DNA of 64,000 nt. It comes from Sulfurimonas sp. GTDB lineage: Bacteria > Campylobacterota > Campylobacteria > Campylobacterales > Sulfurimonadaceae. The position numbers and the translations under genes are program-made. The notes under the pieces were generated by a model. The model was not told the DNA's origin. It did no database searches and saw only the letters and a program-made list of their open reading frames with translations. Shown in pieces: positions 33,666 to 43,700 of this stretch; the first letter of the stretch is position 1; the number at the start of each line of letters is the position of its first letter. The stretch lies in assembly GCA_003978465.1 (NCBI GenBank), contig QNZS01000038.1, positions 1 through 64,000 of the forward strand, read 5' to 3'.

Positions 33666-36600
33666 CTACCAATCATCAAGAACAAAACCCTTAGGTTCAT
33701 CTTTTATTTCATTTACCTCAACAGATTCATTTATCGCAGGCTCTTCTATCTTTTGGACCTTAGGTTTACTCATCTGCTCTTCAAACTGTAACTCTAAACC
33801 TTTGCTTGTCATCACAAAACCATTTACATGAAGTTTTCCATTATGTATTTGATTATGATGCTCTTTACATAAAGGTATTAGGTTATGTTTATTGTCTTTA
33901 TGAAAGTGCCCAATAAATCCAGCACTATCAGCTAAACTTCTTTGTGAGATATGATGTACATCTTCAGCCATAGCCCCACAAATAATACACTTTGTCACAT
34001 AAAGTTCTTTGTTGTACTTTGACTTTTTCTTCTTTACAAGTAGTTCTAACTCATCAAAGTCATTTGAAAGCCGCTTACGAATTTTGTTTGCTTCTTCTAA
34101 AAACTCACTATCCATATGTAGAGACTTCGCAAACTCTAAACCATAAATACTACTTCCACTTCCAGCCTGAAGTACACGATTAAAAAGTAGCTTGTCACTC
34201 TCTTCATCATACTCTACACTTAGGTGTAAATCCACCACATTGTTAAGACTTGTAACCTCTTTCATAGTTGAGAGTTGGTGAAGGTGTGTTGCAAAAAGGA
34301 ATAAACACCTAGTCTTTGCAAGTTTTTTGATTGCAGATGCGACTATGGCAACTCCTGAGAGTGTCTCAGTACCATGACTGATTTCATCACCCAAAACTAA
34401 AGAACGAACAGTTGCACGGTTAAAAATATTTTTTAGTTCAAGCATCTCTACCGCAAAAGTCGAGAGTCCTTTTGCAAGATTGTCTTGTGAGACTATACGA
34501 GTAAAAAGAGAGTCATAAATACTAAATTTCATAACAGCCGCACTTACAAAAAATCCAGACTGAGCCATAAGAGTTGCAAGCCCTATACTTTTCATCAAAG
34601 AAGATTTACCACTTGAGTTAATCCCATATAGAAGTACTCCATTTATATCATGCCCATCATGTACACTTACTTCTAGCATTACAGTCTCAGGGTGTGGCAG
34701 ATCCATATACTCACGATTTCCCATGACTATGTCATTTGGTATATAAATCCCGCCTCTCTCTTGCATTTCAATAAGCGGATGACGCAGTTGCATAATCTGC
34801 ATAAAGTTTTCATCACCTTTAGGTTCCACTATCATAGGGCGAGAGTGTTTATAAGTTTGTGCCACTTTTGAAGAACTCACTCCTACATCAAGGTCAGATA
34901 CATAAGCTATAACACGATCAAAAAGAAGAGAGTATCGTCTTTCATAAAGTCCCTGGAGCTGTATATACTTTTCTTTGACTAAAGTTACTATCTTACGGCG
35001 ATTTTTCATTATTCTATCTGAAAGGTTATCTGTAAAAGTAGAAGTTATTTTGACAGAATTCGTAAGTTTTTTTACATTGTAAGTAGCGAACTCTTCATCT
35101 ATTTTAAAAATACTCTCTATCATAGAAAACCTATTTTTAGAAAGCGAGATATAATAACCCTCTTTTTCGAGTAAACCTAAAGAGACATGTATTGAGGCAC
35201 TCCCTGCATTTACAGACTCGAGAATAAGCCCTATCTTTTTCATAATGTCTTCAAATGCGATAAGCATCACTGAGTTATCTTTTACAAGTGTATCTATCAC
35301 TTCATCAACACCATTCATCAAAAAGTTCTCATTTACAGTGTTGTTTGTAAAACGGCGAGAGACATCGAGATCTATACTTTTAGAGATATCTCGAAGAAAC
35401 TCTTCAACTTCACTCTCATGAAAAGGAGTTTTTTGAATCTTATGTTTTTTAACATACAGCATCAATTCTTTTACAGCAAGCATAGAGTCATACACATGGT
35501 TCATCTCAAAAGGATGCAAACGTTCAAGCTTCAGTCGACGAGAAAGCCTCTCAAGGTCATAAACACCACGCATCATCTCATCTAAGTATCGCACATGTGA
35601 ACTTACTCTCTCTATAAGGTTATATCGGCGTTCCAGTTCATTCTTTTCCATTATTGGGTTAAGTAGTCGCTCTTTTAGTAAACGCCGTCCAATTGCAGTT
35701 GCACTTTTATCCATCATTTTTAGAAGTGTAAACTCTTGTCTATCTTTTGAGATAATTCCCATCTGTTCTAGAGCATTATTACCAAGATACATAAAACGGC
35801 GATTATCTATTAAACGCGGTAGTGACATCTTTTGTATTATGTGATAGTCATGCTCTATAACAAAGTGAATAAGTATAGCAAGTGACTCTGTTATCATAGG
35901 AGAGCGCTCTAAGTCTAGGTGCTCTATAGGTGATAAAAGCGATTGTATCTGATAGACTTCTTTAAAGAGTTCATTTTGGAAGTCTATTTTTGGTCTTTGG
36001 TTATTTACAGAGTAATGATAATGGTCAGGAATTTCAAGATATTGCATAACATGACGTTGGTCTTTTATGCCATCTAAAAAAGTAACAACTATCTCACTAG
36101 TTCTGTAAACATTTAAAAGGTTAAAAACCTCATCAAGTGCATATGCAGGATCTTCACTTGTTGAGTGTGTCTCATACAACCAAGTCTTTCCAGTCGTTAC
36201 ATCTAAAGCCGAGTAACCAATACTATACACATCTCTATACTTCTCTACTACTATAGAAACAATGTAGTTGTCATCATTATCTACTATATGGTCAAAGTTT
36301 GTTCCAGGGGAGACTATCTGCGCAATGTAGCGGCTTATTTTAGGAGGACTACCCTTTTGTTTTACAACTATAATTGTGTACTTTTGCTCTGAGATTAGAC
36401 GACTTAAATAGCGTTCGAAGCTTACAGCTGGCACACCTGCAAGAAGAGGATTTTTATCTGAATTTTCTATGATTTTTTTATTTTTTTTAGTGAGCTGAAT
36501 ATTCAGTAATTCTGCTATCTCTTTAGCTTTTCCAATCTGTTCTTCATCATTATTAACTTCATAGACCTCATAAAAAGTACCGATTTCTATAAAAACTACA

Positions 36601-36707
36601 GTATCACGACCATACTTTTCTTCAAAGTGGCGTTGCAGGTCAAAATATGTTTGAGTGAGTAAACGCTCTTTATTGTTGAGGATAGAACTTACATCAGATA
36701 ATTTCAT
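33666..36707 (-). CDS. MutS7-type MutS with C-terminal HNH endonuclease domain
   Basis: A 1013-residue MutS. The N-terminal mismatch-recognition domain holds VVFIEIGTFYEVYEV with the Phe-x-Glu motif near residue 46. The core follows, then the ATPase with GINSSGKSS near residue 695 and LGDEISHGTE near residue 773. At about 893-960 an HNH nuclease domain follows, with CIICGAM, VHHIS and NLIPLCKEHHNQIH. MutS fused to HNH is the MutS7 architecture known from marine Campylobacterota, giant viruses and octocoral mitochondria. It presumably senses mismatches and cuts without MutL. All motifs are intact. Confidence 0.93.
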   Translation of the reverse strand: MKLSDVSSILNNKERLLTQTYFDLQRHFEEKYGRDTVVFIEIGTFYEVYEVNNDEEQIGKAKEIAELLNIQLTKKNKKIIENSDKNPLLAGVPAVSFERYLSRLISEQKYTIIVVKQKGSPPKISRYIAQIVSPGTNFDHIVDNDDNYIVSIVVEKYRDVYSIGYSALDVTTGKTWLYETHSTSEDPAYALDEVFNLLNVYRTSEIVVTFLDGIKDQRHVMQYLEIPDHYHYSVNNQRPKIDFQNELFKEVYQIQSLLSPIEHLDLERSPMITESLAILIHFVIEHDYHIIQKMSLPRLIDNRRFMYLGNNALEQMGIISKDRQEFTLLKMMDKSATAIGRRLLKERLLNPIMEKNELERRYNLIERVSSHVRYLDEMMRGVYDLERLSRRLKLERLHPFEMNHVYDSMLAVKELMLYVKKHKIQKTPFHESEVEEFLRDISKSIDLDVSRRFTNNTVNENFLMNGVDEVIDTLVKDNSVMLIAFEDIMKKIGLILESVNAGSASIHVSLGLLEKEGYYISLSKNRFSMIESIFKIDEEFATYNVKKLTNSVKITSTFTDNLSDRIMKNRRKIVTLVKEKYIQLQGLYERRYSLLFDRVIAYVSDLDVGVSSSKVAQTYKHSRPMIVEPKGDENFMQIMQLRHPLIEMQERGGIYIPNDIVMGNREYMDLPHPETVMLEVSVHDGHDINGVLLYGINSSGKSSLMKSIGLATLMAQSGFFVSAAVMKFSIYDSLFTRIVSQDNLAKGLSTFAVEMLELKNIFNRATVRSLVLGDEISHGTETLSGVAIVASAIKKLAKTRCLFLFATHLHQLSTMKEVTSLNNVVDLHLSVEYDEESDKLLFNRVLQAGSGSSIYGLEFAKSLHMDSEFLEEANKIRKRLSNDFDELELLVKKKKSKYNKELYVTKCIICGAMAEDVHHISQRSLADSAGFIGHFHKDNKHNLIPLCKEHHNQIHNGKLHVNGFVMTSKGLELQFEEQMSKPKVQKIEEPAINESVEVNEIKDEPKGFVLDDW

Positions 36708-36710
36708 GAC

Positions 36711-37208
36711 TTATCCTCTAGCCTCTTTTATTGCGGCATAGGCTTCGTTAAGTTTTTTTGTCTTATCTTCTGAGAACTCTAATATATCTTGTGGAAGCCC
36801 TTTACTTACAAGTGAATCATAATGATGCTCTTTCATAAGTCGTCTATAGTTTTTCTTGATAACGGAAAATTCATCACTTACACTAGACTCTAACTCTGTA
36901 TAATACTCCTGCATTTTATTAACAGGTGTTGCACGTTGGTACGATCCAGAACCTCCTGAATAGTTAGCATTTGAGTAACCACTATAACTCTGTCCATTTC
37001 GACGAGCTTCTTCAAATTGTTTAAAAGCCTTTGCATATATAAGTCGTAAACCGATTAGTAAAAAGAAGTTAAAAGGAAAGAAAAGAATTCTTGGTGCAAA
37101 GATAAGAAGTAAAACCCCAATGATAATACTTCCAAAGACAAATCCTAGCCACATTACCTCTAAGAAAACCCCTAAAGCAATTATAGCTATACCAATTATT
37201 TTTTTCAT
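36711..37208 (-). CDS. membrane-anchored J-domain-like protein with altered HPD motif
   Basis: From the ATG at 37206-37208 (AAGGA five bases ahead) a 165-residue protein. Two membrane segments (residues 3-50) precede a Gly/Ser/Tyr-rich linker (YSGYSNANYSGGSGSY) and a C-terminal J-like domain. That domain has NYRRLMKEHHYDSLVSKGLP followed by KKLNEAYAAI, the usual DjlA/TerB-J layout. The invariant His-Pro-Asp is His-Tyr-Asp here, which should weaken DnaK stimulation. It is upstream of the MutS7 gene with a two-base spacer. Confidence 0.75.
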   Translation of the reverse strand: MKKIIGIAIIALGVFLEVMWLGFVFGSIIIGVLLLIFAPRILFFPFNFFLLIGLRLIYAKAFKQFEEARRNGQSYSGYSNANYSGGSGSYQRATPVNKMQEYYTELESSVSDEFSVIKKNYRRLMKEHHYDSLVSKGLPQDILEFSEDKTKKLNEAYAAIKEARG

Positions 37209-37252
37209 TAACATCCTTAATATTTATACACGATTATAACAAAAAAAGATGA

Positions 37253-37420
37253 CTATTTTGCAACATTTTCTACAACATTTAAAGCATCCCGTGTCTTAGT
37301 TATTTGTGGAGCATAACAAAAGGTCATCATCCAAGTTCTATAGTTATTATTTTTGCTCTTATTGCCATAGAAATCAAATTGATACAAAGGACTGCTCCAT
37401 TTTCTAGAGTCTGTCTACCT
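37253..37420 (-). pseudogene. C-terminal remnant of an unidentified gene
   Basis: A minus-strand frame without a start reads WSSPLYQFDFYGNKSKNNNY, then RTWMMTFCYAPQITKTRDAL and ends VVENVAK with TAG. A second frame upstream (KIIVGRQTLENG) appears to join it after a frameshift. The composition is protein-like (structured, aromatic-rich) rather than chance. The family is unknown to me. It fills the roughly 330-base gap upstream of the J-domain-like gene. Confidence 0.35.
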
Positions 37421-37541
37421 ACTATGATTTTACTTTGTAAAATATAGCTTAAGCCTTAACTCAAACCTATATTTATAAACAACTTATATATAAAATTCTT
37501 TTATAATAGTATATAAGGCTATTTAAGTAAAAGGATACCTC

Positions 37542-37724
37542 GTGAATATTCCTAATGTAAAACATTTGAGACATAAAATAAGAGAAAGAGCAAAACATCA
37601 TATTCAAAAAGTTTCTAAACTTATATATGAGAAAGGTGACCCAGACTTTGTAGATGAAAGAAAAAAAGAAGAACCAAAAGAAGAATCATTCTTGGACTAT
37701 TTTTTTAATTTTTTTAAAAGATGA
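37542..37724 (+). CDS. small basic hypothetical protein
   Basis: A 60-residue protein starting at GTG with an AAAGGA site eight bases ahead. It is rich in Lys/Arg/His in the first half (LRHKIRERAKHHIQK), acidic in the middle (DERKKEEPKEE) and aromatic at the end (FLDYFFNFFKR), which could form an amphipathic anchor. A TATAAT-like box precedes it by about 40 bases. I recognise no family. Confidence 0.5.
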   Translation: MNIPNVKHLRHKIRERAKHHIQKVSKLIYEKGDPDFVDERKKEEPKEESFLDYFFNFFKR

Positions 37725-37732
37725 AAATATAG

Positions 37733-38176
37733 TTATATTTTTAGTTCATTAAATAAATTATCCACACAGGTATTAATCATTTCATAAACTTCCTCAAACC
37801 CTTTAAATCCATCAAAGAAGTATGGATCTGGTACATCTTGAGAATTGTAACCATAGTCACCAAGTTTTACTAAACTTGATACTCCTAGTGCTTTTAAATC
37901 ATTATAGTTACTATTATCAAGTGCAACAACTAAATCATAAGAATTAATATCTGCTTTTGTAAATTGTGAACCTTTATACTTGGATATATTAATATTATGA
38001 GACTTACATACTTTAATGGAGTTATCACATGGGGCTTCACCAATATGCCATGAGCCCGTTCCAGAAGATTCTATTTTGAGATTGAGTTTGTTTTCTTGTG
38101 CTAATTTTTTTGCACAACCTTCTGCAATAGGTGAACGACAGATATTACCAAGACATACAAATATAATTGATTTCAT
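37733..38176 (-). CDS. low molecular weight protein tyrosine phosphatase
   Basis: A 147-residue LMW-PTP with the P-loop VCLGNICRSP (nucleophile Cys8, Arg14) and the general-acid loop VPDPYFFDG near residue 115. These cytosolic enzymes dephosphorylate protein tyrosine or aryl phosphates. Here the substrate is unknown; there is no adjacent tyrosine kinase or capsule cluster. Its ATG overlaps the stop of the NIF3-like gene by one base. The domain is complete. Confidence 0.93.
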   Translation of the reverse strand: MKSIIFVCLGNICRSPIAEGCAKKLAQENKLNLKIESSGTGSWHIGEAPCDNSIKVCKSHNINISKYKGSQFTKADINSYDLVVALDNSNYNDLKALGVSSLVKLGDYGYNSQDVPDPYFFDGFKGFEEVYEMINTCVDNLFNELKI

Positions 38177-38487
38177 TAGAAGTCCTCCATCTTTAATACT
38201 TCATAAGCAACTTCTTCATAAGGATGAATTTTCTTCAAAGTTAAAACGGCTAGTTCTATAAGTTCATCTGTGCAAATCATCTCTATCTTATACTCATCTA
38301 GTACTTCAAGTATATCTAGTTGACCTATCGCTGGGTTTGCATTTCCGCTAGGTCTAAACTGACCTACACCTAATGTTTCCCATGCACAGCATTCATAGTT
38401 TTTAAAGCTTCCTGCACCTATATCAAAAAGTGCTTGTTTGGTTGCTTCTTTTGCCCTAATAGGTACATAATAGTTTAGTTTATACAT
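38176..38487 (-). CDS. YqfO/NIF3-insert-domain protein (CutA-like fold)
   Basis: A 103-residue protein when begun at MYKLNYYVP. It matches the small CutA-like domain inserted in NIF3/YqfO proteins: MYKLNYYVP, GAGSFKNYECCAWETLGVGQ, QFRP, IGQL, and the HPYEEVAYEV end. Stand-alone copies are common in bacteria. The role is unknown; a metal or nucleotide contact is possible. I prefer the start at 38485-38487 because it gives the family N-terminus, though no strong ribosome site precedes it. Confidence 0.8.
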   Translation of the reverse strand: MYKLNYYVPIRAKEATKQALFDIGAGSFKNYECCAWETLGVGQFRPSGNANPAIGQLDILEVLDEYKIEMICTDELIELAVLTLKKIHPYEEVAYEVLKMEDF

Positions 38488-38814
38488 TGTTTTTAAACTT
38501 AGAAAGTTCATTTCTAGTTATCCATTCAACAATGGGTAGTATTGATGCTTTATTCATAATAAATATTATAACATATTGTATGACCTTGTATTTAAAACTT
38601 TAAGATCATGAATAAATATTTTATAAAAGCAGTAACCCTGTGTAACTCGAACATATTAGTTTCACAATTCTTAAGTACTCGAAAGTCATTCCTAGAGTTA
38701 TATTTAGTTATACTAACATTAACAAGTATCATACTAATACTCCATAAAAGTGATACCTGTTATGACACCCTAAAATATCATGGTGATAGACTTAAAAGAA
38801 TACAATAGGAACCT

Positions 38815-39243
38815 ATGAGGATAACTAATACTGATTTAGCATCACATATAAGGAATAAGAAAGCAGCCGATGAAGTCGTTAACTACTACTGCATCAAAGA
38901 ATGGTCTGATGAGCTAGCTGGCAAGCGAAACCATAATGAGTGGTCTAATAGTAGAATAGAACTTATATGCTGTAAAGATCTTGGGTTTAATGATATTGTA
39001 CCAATAGAGGAACTTGTTTTATATGTAGCTATTAAACATCTCAGATCAGAAGTTAAAAAACATCCCAAGGGGACTATATCAGACAATATCTATAACCTTA
39101 TAAAAACTGGGGTAGATAAACTTATAAATGATTTTGAGCGCCATCAGTCTCATAATAAACTAGCAAGTATTTTGGTTATTAAAGAGCTTAAAGCAGAACT
39201 AGCTGATGCAATGAAACTACATCTAGATTATCATAGTGGATAG
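38815..39243 (+). CDS. hypothetical protein, 142 residues
   Basis: A soluble helical protein (N-terminus MRITNTDLASHIRN, two adjacent Cys in LICCKDLGF, a charged C-terminal helix) preceded by AGGA. It lies between the NIF3-like gene and tRNA(CAU). No family is recognised. The coding character is fair and the frame is unbroken. The 330 bases upstream (38488-38814) hold no gene I can support, only a 66-codon frame of poor quality. Confidence 0.5.
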   Translation: MRITNTDLASHIRNKKAADEVVNYYCIKEWSDELAGKRNHNEWSNSRIELICCKDLGFNDIVPIEELVLYVAIKHLRSEVKKHPKGTISDNIYNLIKTGVDKLINDFERHQSHNKLASILVIKELKAELADAMKLHLDYHSG

Positions 39244-39317
39244 ATATATTAAGGACCTGTTCAAATAAAAGTAATTATTAAATTCTTTGGAAGTTTGTTG
39301 ATAATGATATGTGTAAG

Positions 39318-39394
39318 TGGTGGGTCCTATGTGACTCGAACACATGACCACTCCGTTATGAGCGGAGGGCTCTAACCAACTGAGCTAAAGACCC
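39318..39394 (-). tRNA. tRNA with CAU anticodon (Met or Ile2)
   Basis: The cloverleaf folds cleanly: acceptor GGGTCTT with AGGACCC, discriminator A and encoded CCA, D stem GCTC, anticodon stem CTCCG with CGGAG and loop CTCATAA, and T arm around TTCGAGT. The CAT anticodon fits elongator Met or the lysidine-modified Ile2; I cannot decide from sequence alone. It is a single gene between protein genes. Confidence 0.95.
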
Positions 39395-39417
39395 ACTTCT
39401 ACGGTTTGTAGATCGAA

Positions 39418-39423
39418 ATTATA
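39418..39423 (-). promoter_or_regulatory. -10 box of the tRNA(CAU) gene
   Basis: On the minus strand TATAATTTCGA lies 24-34 bases upstream of the tRNA 5' end. The same eleven bases precede the large tRNA operon at 59455-59465. Confidence 0.55.
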
Positions 39424-39470
39424 CAGAGGGCTTGCTTAGTTTATGCTTACTTTTGATTAAAATCATCATC

Positions 39471-39827
39471 TTATACCTGAAAGATGTTATTTTTAATGAT
39501 GGGACTAAATTCTACACCATAATTAAGACGCTGTTGAAAACCACCTCTCGCAGTCAAATCAACTACTACACCTAAGTCATTCACCTGTATAACTAACTCT
39601 ATACTTTCATATATCGCATAAGCTATATCTTCTGCATTTAGTGTTTTATTTCTCAAAGAAGTGATGTACTTTTTAAAAGAGATAAGATCTATAGTCTCAC
39701 CTAAAGAAGTAAACTTCACATACAGTGAACCACGATATGGTTGTCCACTTTTTGCTAAAAAAAGTAGTTCTTTAGAACTATACTCTATCTTTGTTCCCTC
39801 TCTTATATCTATCTTTTTTAGTGCCAT
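39471..39827 (-). CDS. hypothetical protein after queF
   Basis: A 118-residue protein with strands and helices (IDIREGTKIEYSSKELLFLA, VVDLTARGGFQQRLNYGVEF) and no signal or membrane helix. It starts one base after the queF stop and is surely co-transcribed. The end (GGFQQRLNYGVEFSP) could suggest a nucleotide or RNA contact, but that is only a guess. No family is recognised. Confidence 0.65.
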   Translation of the reverse strand: MALKKIDIREGTKIEYSSKELLFLAKSGQPYRGSLYVKFTSLGETIDLISFKKYITSLRNKTLNAEDIAYAIYESIELVIQVNDLGVVVDLTARGGFQQRLNYGVEFSPIIKNNIFQV

Positions 39828-39828
39828 T

Positions 39829-40311
39829 TTAGCCTACTCTTTGAGGGTTAATATTTCGGTTAATGAATCTATGTTTTTCTATCTCTTTATACTTGGCTTC
39901 ATCATTACTATAACTATAAGTTGGATGAATGGAAATATTACCACGAGGATAAAAAAGTCCAACAACTTCCAAGTACTTGGGTGCCATTAGCTTGACTAAG
40001 TCCTTGCCGATTTTGTTAACAACATCTTCATGGAACTCACCACTGTTTAAAAAACTAAACAAGTAAAGTTTTAGAGATTTACTCTCAACCATATTAACAT
40101 TTGGAATATAGTTGATTATGAGTGTCCCAAAGTCAGGCTGGTTTGTGATAGGACACAAAGAGCTAAACTCATCCGCGTTTAGAGTCACCCAGTAGTCATT
40201 AGTTTGATGTGCATTCTCAAAAGTCTCTAGGAACTCAGGAGCATACTCATACTTATACTCAGTAGTACTTGAACCAAGACTAGTGAGTTCATCTTCTCTG
40301 TTTTTCATCAT
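39829..40311 (-). CDS. queF: NADPH-dependent 7-cyano-7-deazaguanine reductase
   Basis: QueF reduces preQ0 to preQ1 on the way to queuosine in tRNA. It is the short single-domain type (160 residues, as in Bacillus). The catalytic Cys53 lies in FSSLCPITNQPDF, with the catalytic Asp60 in the same motif. The NADPH-binding ESKSLKLYLFSFLNSGEFHE segment is near residue 85. It is flanked by the haemoglobin and hypothetical genes at zero or one-base spacing. Confidence 0.95.
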   Translation of the reverse strand: MMKNREDELTSLGSSTTEYKYEYAPEFLETFENAHQTNDYWVTLNADEFSSLCPITNQPDFGTLIINYIPNVNMVESKSLKLYLFSFLNSGEFHEDVVNKIGKDLVKLMAPKYLEVVGLFYPRGNISIHPTYSYSNDEAKYKEIEKHRFINRNINPQRVG

Positions 40312-40752
40312 CTAGCTTTTAGTGTTTATCATCCAGTTTGAAAACACATTTATATAGTTCCACCATGAAGTTAAAGACCTCTCAGTTATACCATCTTTTT
40401 CAAGTGCTAAAATTATATCTTTGTAGAGCTCTAACCATGTTTGTCTTGTCTCTGCCGTGATACGAAAAGGATTATGGCGTCCTACCATTTGAGGAGCACC
40501 TCTGTTTGTATTAAAGTAAGCTGGTCCCCCACATATTTGAATCATAAAATCTGCTGAATGCTTTTTTGCATCTTCAAACTCTTGTGGGTCTTGTGGGAAT
40601 ATTCCAAATATATCACTCTTTTTTATAGCATCATAGTGGTCAGCAACCATCTTTCTCATACCTTCTTCGCCCATCTCTAGTAAAAACTCGGGGATAGGTT
40701 TTGTAACTGAAGTTCTAACTCCAAACTGTGCTTGCATTATTTCTAAATTCAT
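40312..40752 (-). CDS. truncated haemoglobin (group II-like globin)
   Basis: A 146-residue globin. The proximal haem His is in VGRHNPFRIT near residue 104, and the Trp in TRQTWLELY is the G8 Trp of truncated haemoglobins of groups II and III. An N-terminal extension of about 20 residues precedes the fold. These cytosolic proteins bind oxygen or nitric oxide and often protect against nitrosative stress. It abuts queF and lies 15 bases after the RND permease gene on the same strand. Confidence 0.82.
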   Translation of the reverse strand: MNLEIMQAQFGVRTSVTKPIPEFLLEMGEEGMRKMVADHYDAIKKSDIFGIFPQDPQEFEDAKKHSADFMIQICGGPAYFNTNRGAPQMVGRHNPFRITAETRQTWLELYKDIILALEKDGITERSLTSWWNYINVFSNWMINTKS

Positions 40753-40767
40753 TATATTTTTTCCTTT

Positions 40768-43700
40768 TTATATTGATTTCGGTGGTTTTATTTTATACAC
40801 TATTGAGTATAGCAGTGGAACATATAGTAGGTTTAGTACTGTTGCCCATGCTATACCAAAGCCAAGTGATACGGCCATTGGTTGCAGAATCATTGCTTGA
40901 CCTGAAGCAAAAAATATCAGTGTTGAGAGTCCAAGAACTGTAGTAAGGGATGTAAGTAAAATCGGTCTTAGTCTTGTTTGTGCTCTACTCATTAGCTCTT
41001 CTGTATTTTTTGCTTTTTTGATGAAGTCCACCATGATAAGACCATCATTTACAACCACTCCTGCCAGACCTACTACACCTATAAGACCAGGCATAGTAAG
41101 GTTGAGACCCATAACCCAGTGTCCAGCATAAACACCAAGTAAAACAAGAGGTATTGTACTGAGAACTATGAGTGGTTTTTTAATAGAGTCAAAGAGCCAT
41201 ACTAAAGTGATAAAGATTAAAAACAGAGCCATTATGGCCGACTGCATCATCTCTTTTTTGTTTTTATTGTTCTCTTTTTCTTCACCTTTTATCTCAACTA
41301 TAGTGCCTTTTTCTCGCACAGACTCAAATGCAGCCTCCATTTTTAGCATTACTTCACTTGAAGTGATTTTAGTCTTATCAAGTGAGGCATAAAAGCTACG
41401 TATTCTTGTTGCATCTTCTTTTTTAAGTGTTACAAAACTTTGAACATAAACAAACTCACAAATATCTTTTAATCTTACATACTGATTTGAAGCAGGTACC
41501 TGTAACTCGATGTTGTTTATCGAGTTTATATCTTTGTTGATGTTACTTTGTAGTTTGATACGGATAAGACCACTAGAGTTAAAGAGTTTTCCATACTCAC
41601 CTTTTAAGTAGTAAGCACGTAATTCAGATGAGATAAGCTCTTCGTTAAAGCCTAACTCTTGACCATACTGGTTTACTCTGAGTTTTAACTCTTTTTCTCC
41701 TAAGTCGGCATCATCTGAAATGTTAAAAACACCATCTATTTTTTTTATCTCTTCTTGGAGATACTTTAAAGAAGGTATGACATTTTCATTCTCTTTATGA
41801 GAGAGTGATATTTCTATGTCATTTGCTACGACACCTGCACCCGGTACTTTAACAACTAACTCTTCATAAACAAAGGCACCTTTTTCATCTTTTAAATCAT
41901 GGAGTGCTTTGAGTAGTTTCTCAGCTTTTTTAGCGATGACTCTTGCATCATCTATGCGTATTTTAGTACCATCACCTTTTTCTATAGAAAGAATCGGACT
42001 TATGTATGTATCAAAAAAGTTTACAGGAACATGCTCATTTAAGTCTAAAAAGACATGAAACATATTTTCGCCAAACTCTGCTCTACTTTTGGCATCCATC
42101 TTAAAACCGATAACAGAAGTAATAGAAGAGATATTATCCTTATCGAGATTATCTAGGAGTATGTGTTCTAACTTACTAACTATTTCTTCTGTATCTTTGA
42201 GTTCGTTGTTAATGTTTACTTTTCCATACACATAAACTTGTGTCGTATCAAAATCAGGAAAAAGTTGAAACTTTGAGTTTTTCATAAAGATAAATGTTAA
42301 ACCCAAGATACTAATAGTAATGACTATTAAAGAGAGATATCGTCTTTTAAATAAAAAGTGTAAAATCCTACTGTAGTAAACATATGACTTTGCCCAAAAA
42401 CGTCTTGTAAAACTTTCTTTATTAGTACTCACTCTTAAAAAGTCATGTGCATGTAGTGGTAAAAAGTAAAATGCTTCAAAAAGAGAAGAGAGTAAAAGTA
42501 CAGTAATCATAATAGGAATAATTTTTATAAACATTCCCATCTCTCCCGTCATTAGTAACATCGGTAAAAAGGCAAAAACAGTTGTAAGTGTAGCTGTTAA
42601 AACTGCTGGGAACATCTCTGCTGCACCAGTAATAACCGCTTCTTTTCTTTCCATGCCCTCTTCTAAATGTCTGTAGATATTTTCAGCAACTACAATAGCC
42701 TCATCAACAAGCATACCAAGTGCTATAAGTGCTCCCAAGAGTGAAAGCATATTCATACTATCACCCATCATTTCAGTGGCGATAAGTCCTATCATAAACG
42801 AAAGAGGGATACCAAGGGCTACAACAAAGGCTATACCACGGTTAATAAAAAGAAGCATCGCTAAAAACACTAGCATCAAACCAAAGGCAATATTTGCAAA
42901 CACAGTGTTGAGACGGTTTTTAATCCAAACAGAAGTGTCGGTATAGATACTATAGGTAAGTTGTGGGTGTTTGAGTGCTAACTCTTTTAAGAGTACTCTT
43001 ATCTCATGAACAAGGGCTATAGCATTACCATCTTTACTCTTGTTTACATTTACAGATATATTTCGTATACCATTATAGTGAGAGAGTTCTGTTTCATCGC
43101 TCAGTTTAAAATCAACATCAGCTATATCACCGATACGAAGTTTAAGATCACCTATACCGATAATGGTATTTGCTACCTCTTCTTTTGTTTTTTCACCATT
43201 ATATGTTGATATGTAAAGGTGGTGAGACTTTTCTTTTATAGTACCTACGGGAAAGATAGAACTAATATTTTTTATAGCATTTACAACTAAACTTGGTTGT
43301 AGTCCATATGCTTTTATCTTCTCGTTATTAAGTCTTATGTCTAACTCTTCGTCAGAGTCACCACGAACACCTATATTAGTCAAGTCTTTAAACTTCGCTA
43401 GTTCACTTTTAAGCTCATTTGCATGTTGTAATAAAATTCTTTTATCTACATCACCGGAGAGTGCTATAAGTGTAAGTGGAAAATCATGTGTAATAATTTT
43501 AGCAAGTGGCTCACTCATATCAGAAGGAAGGTCTTTTACTACCGAAGAGACTACATCTTTTACATCATTAAGTACTGATATATTTTTTGAACCTGTTTTT
43601 ATATCTGCTTTAATAGTAAAAGAACCATTTTTTATACTCGTTTTTATCGATTCTAGTTCATTTATGTTTTGCAGGTCTTCTTCTATGGTTTGAACAACCA

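Noticed and set aside
38608-38808. A 66-codon plus-strand frame upstream of 38815
   Set aside because: No ribosome site, no recognisable pattern and poor codon character. I could not see a homologue-like motif, so I left it out.
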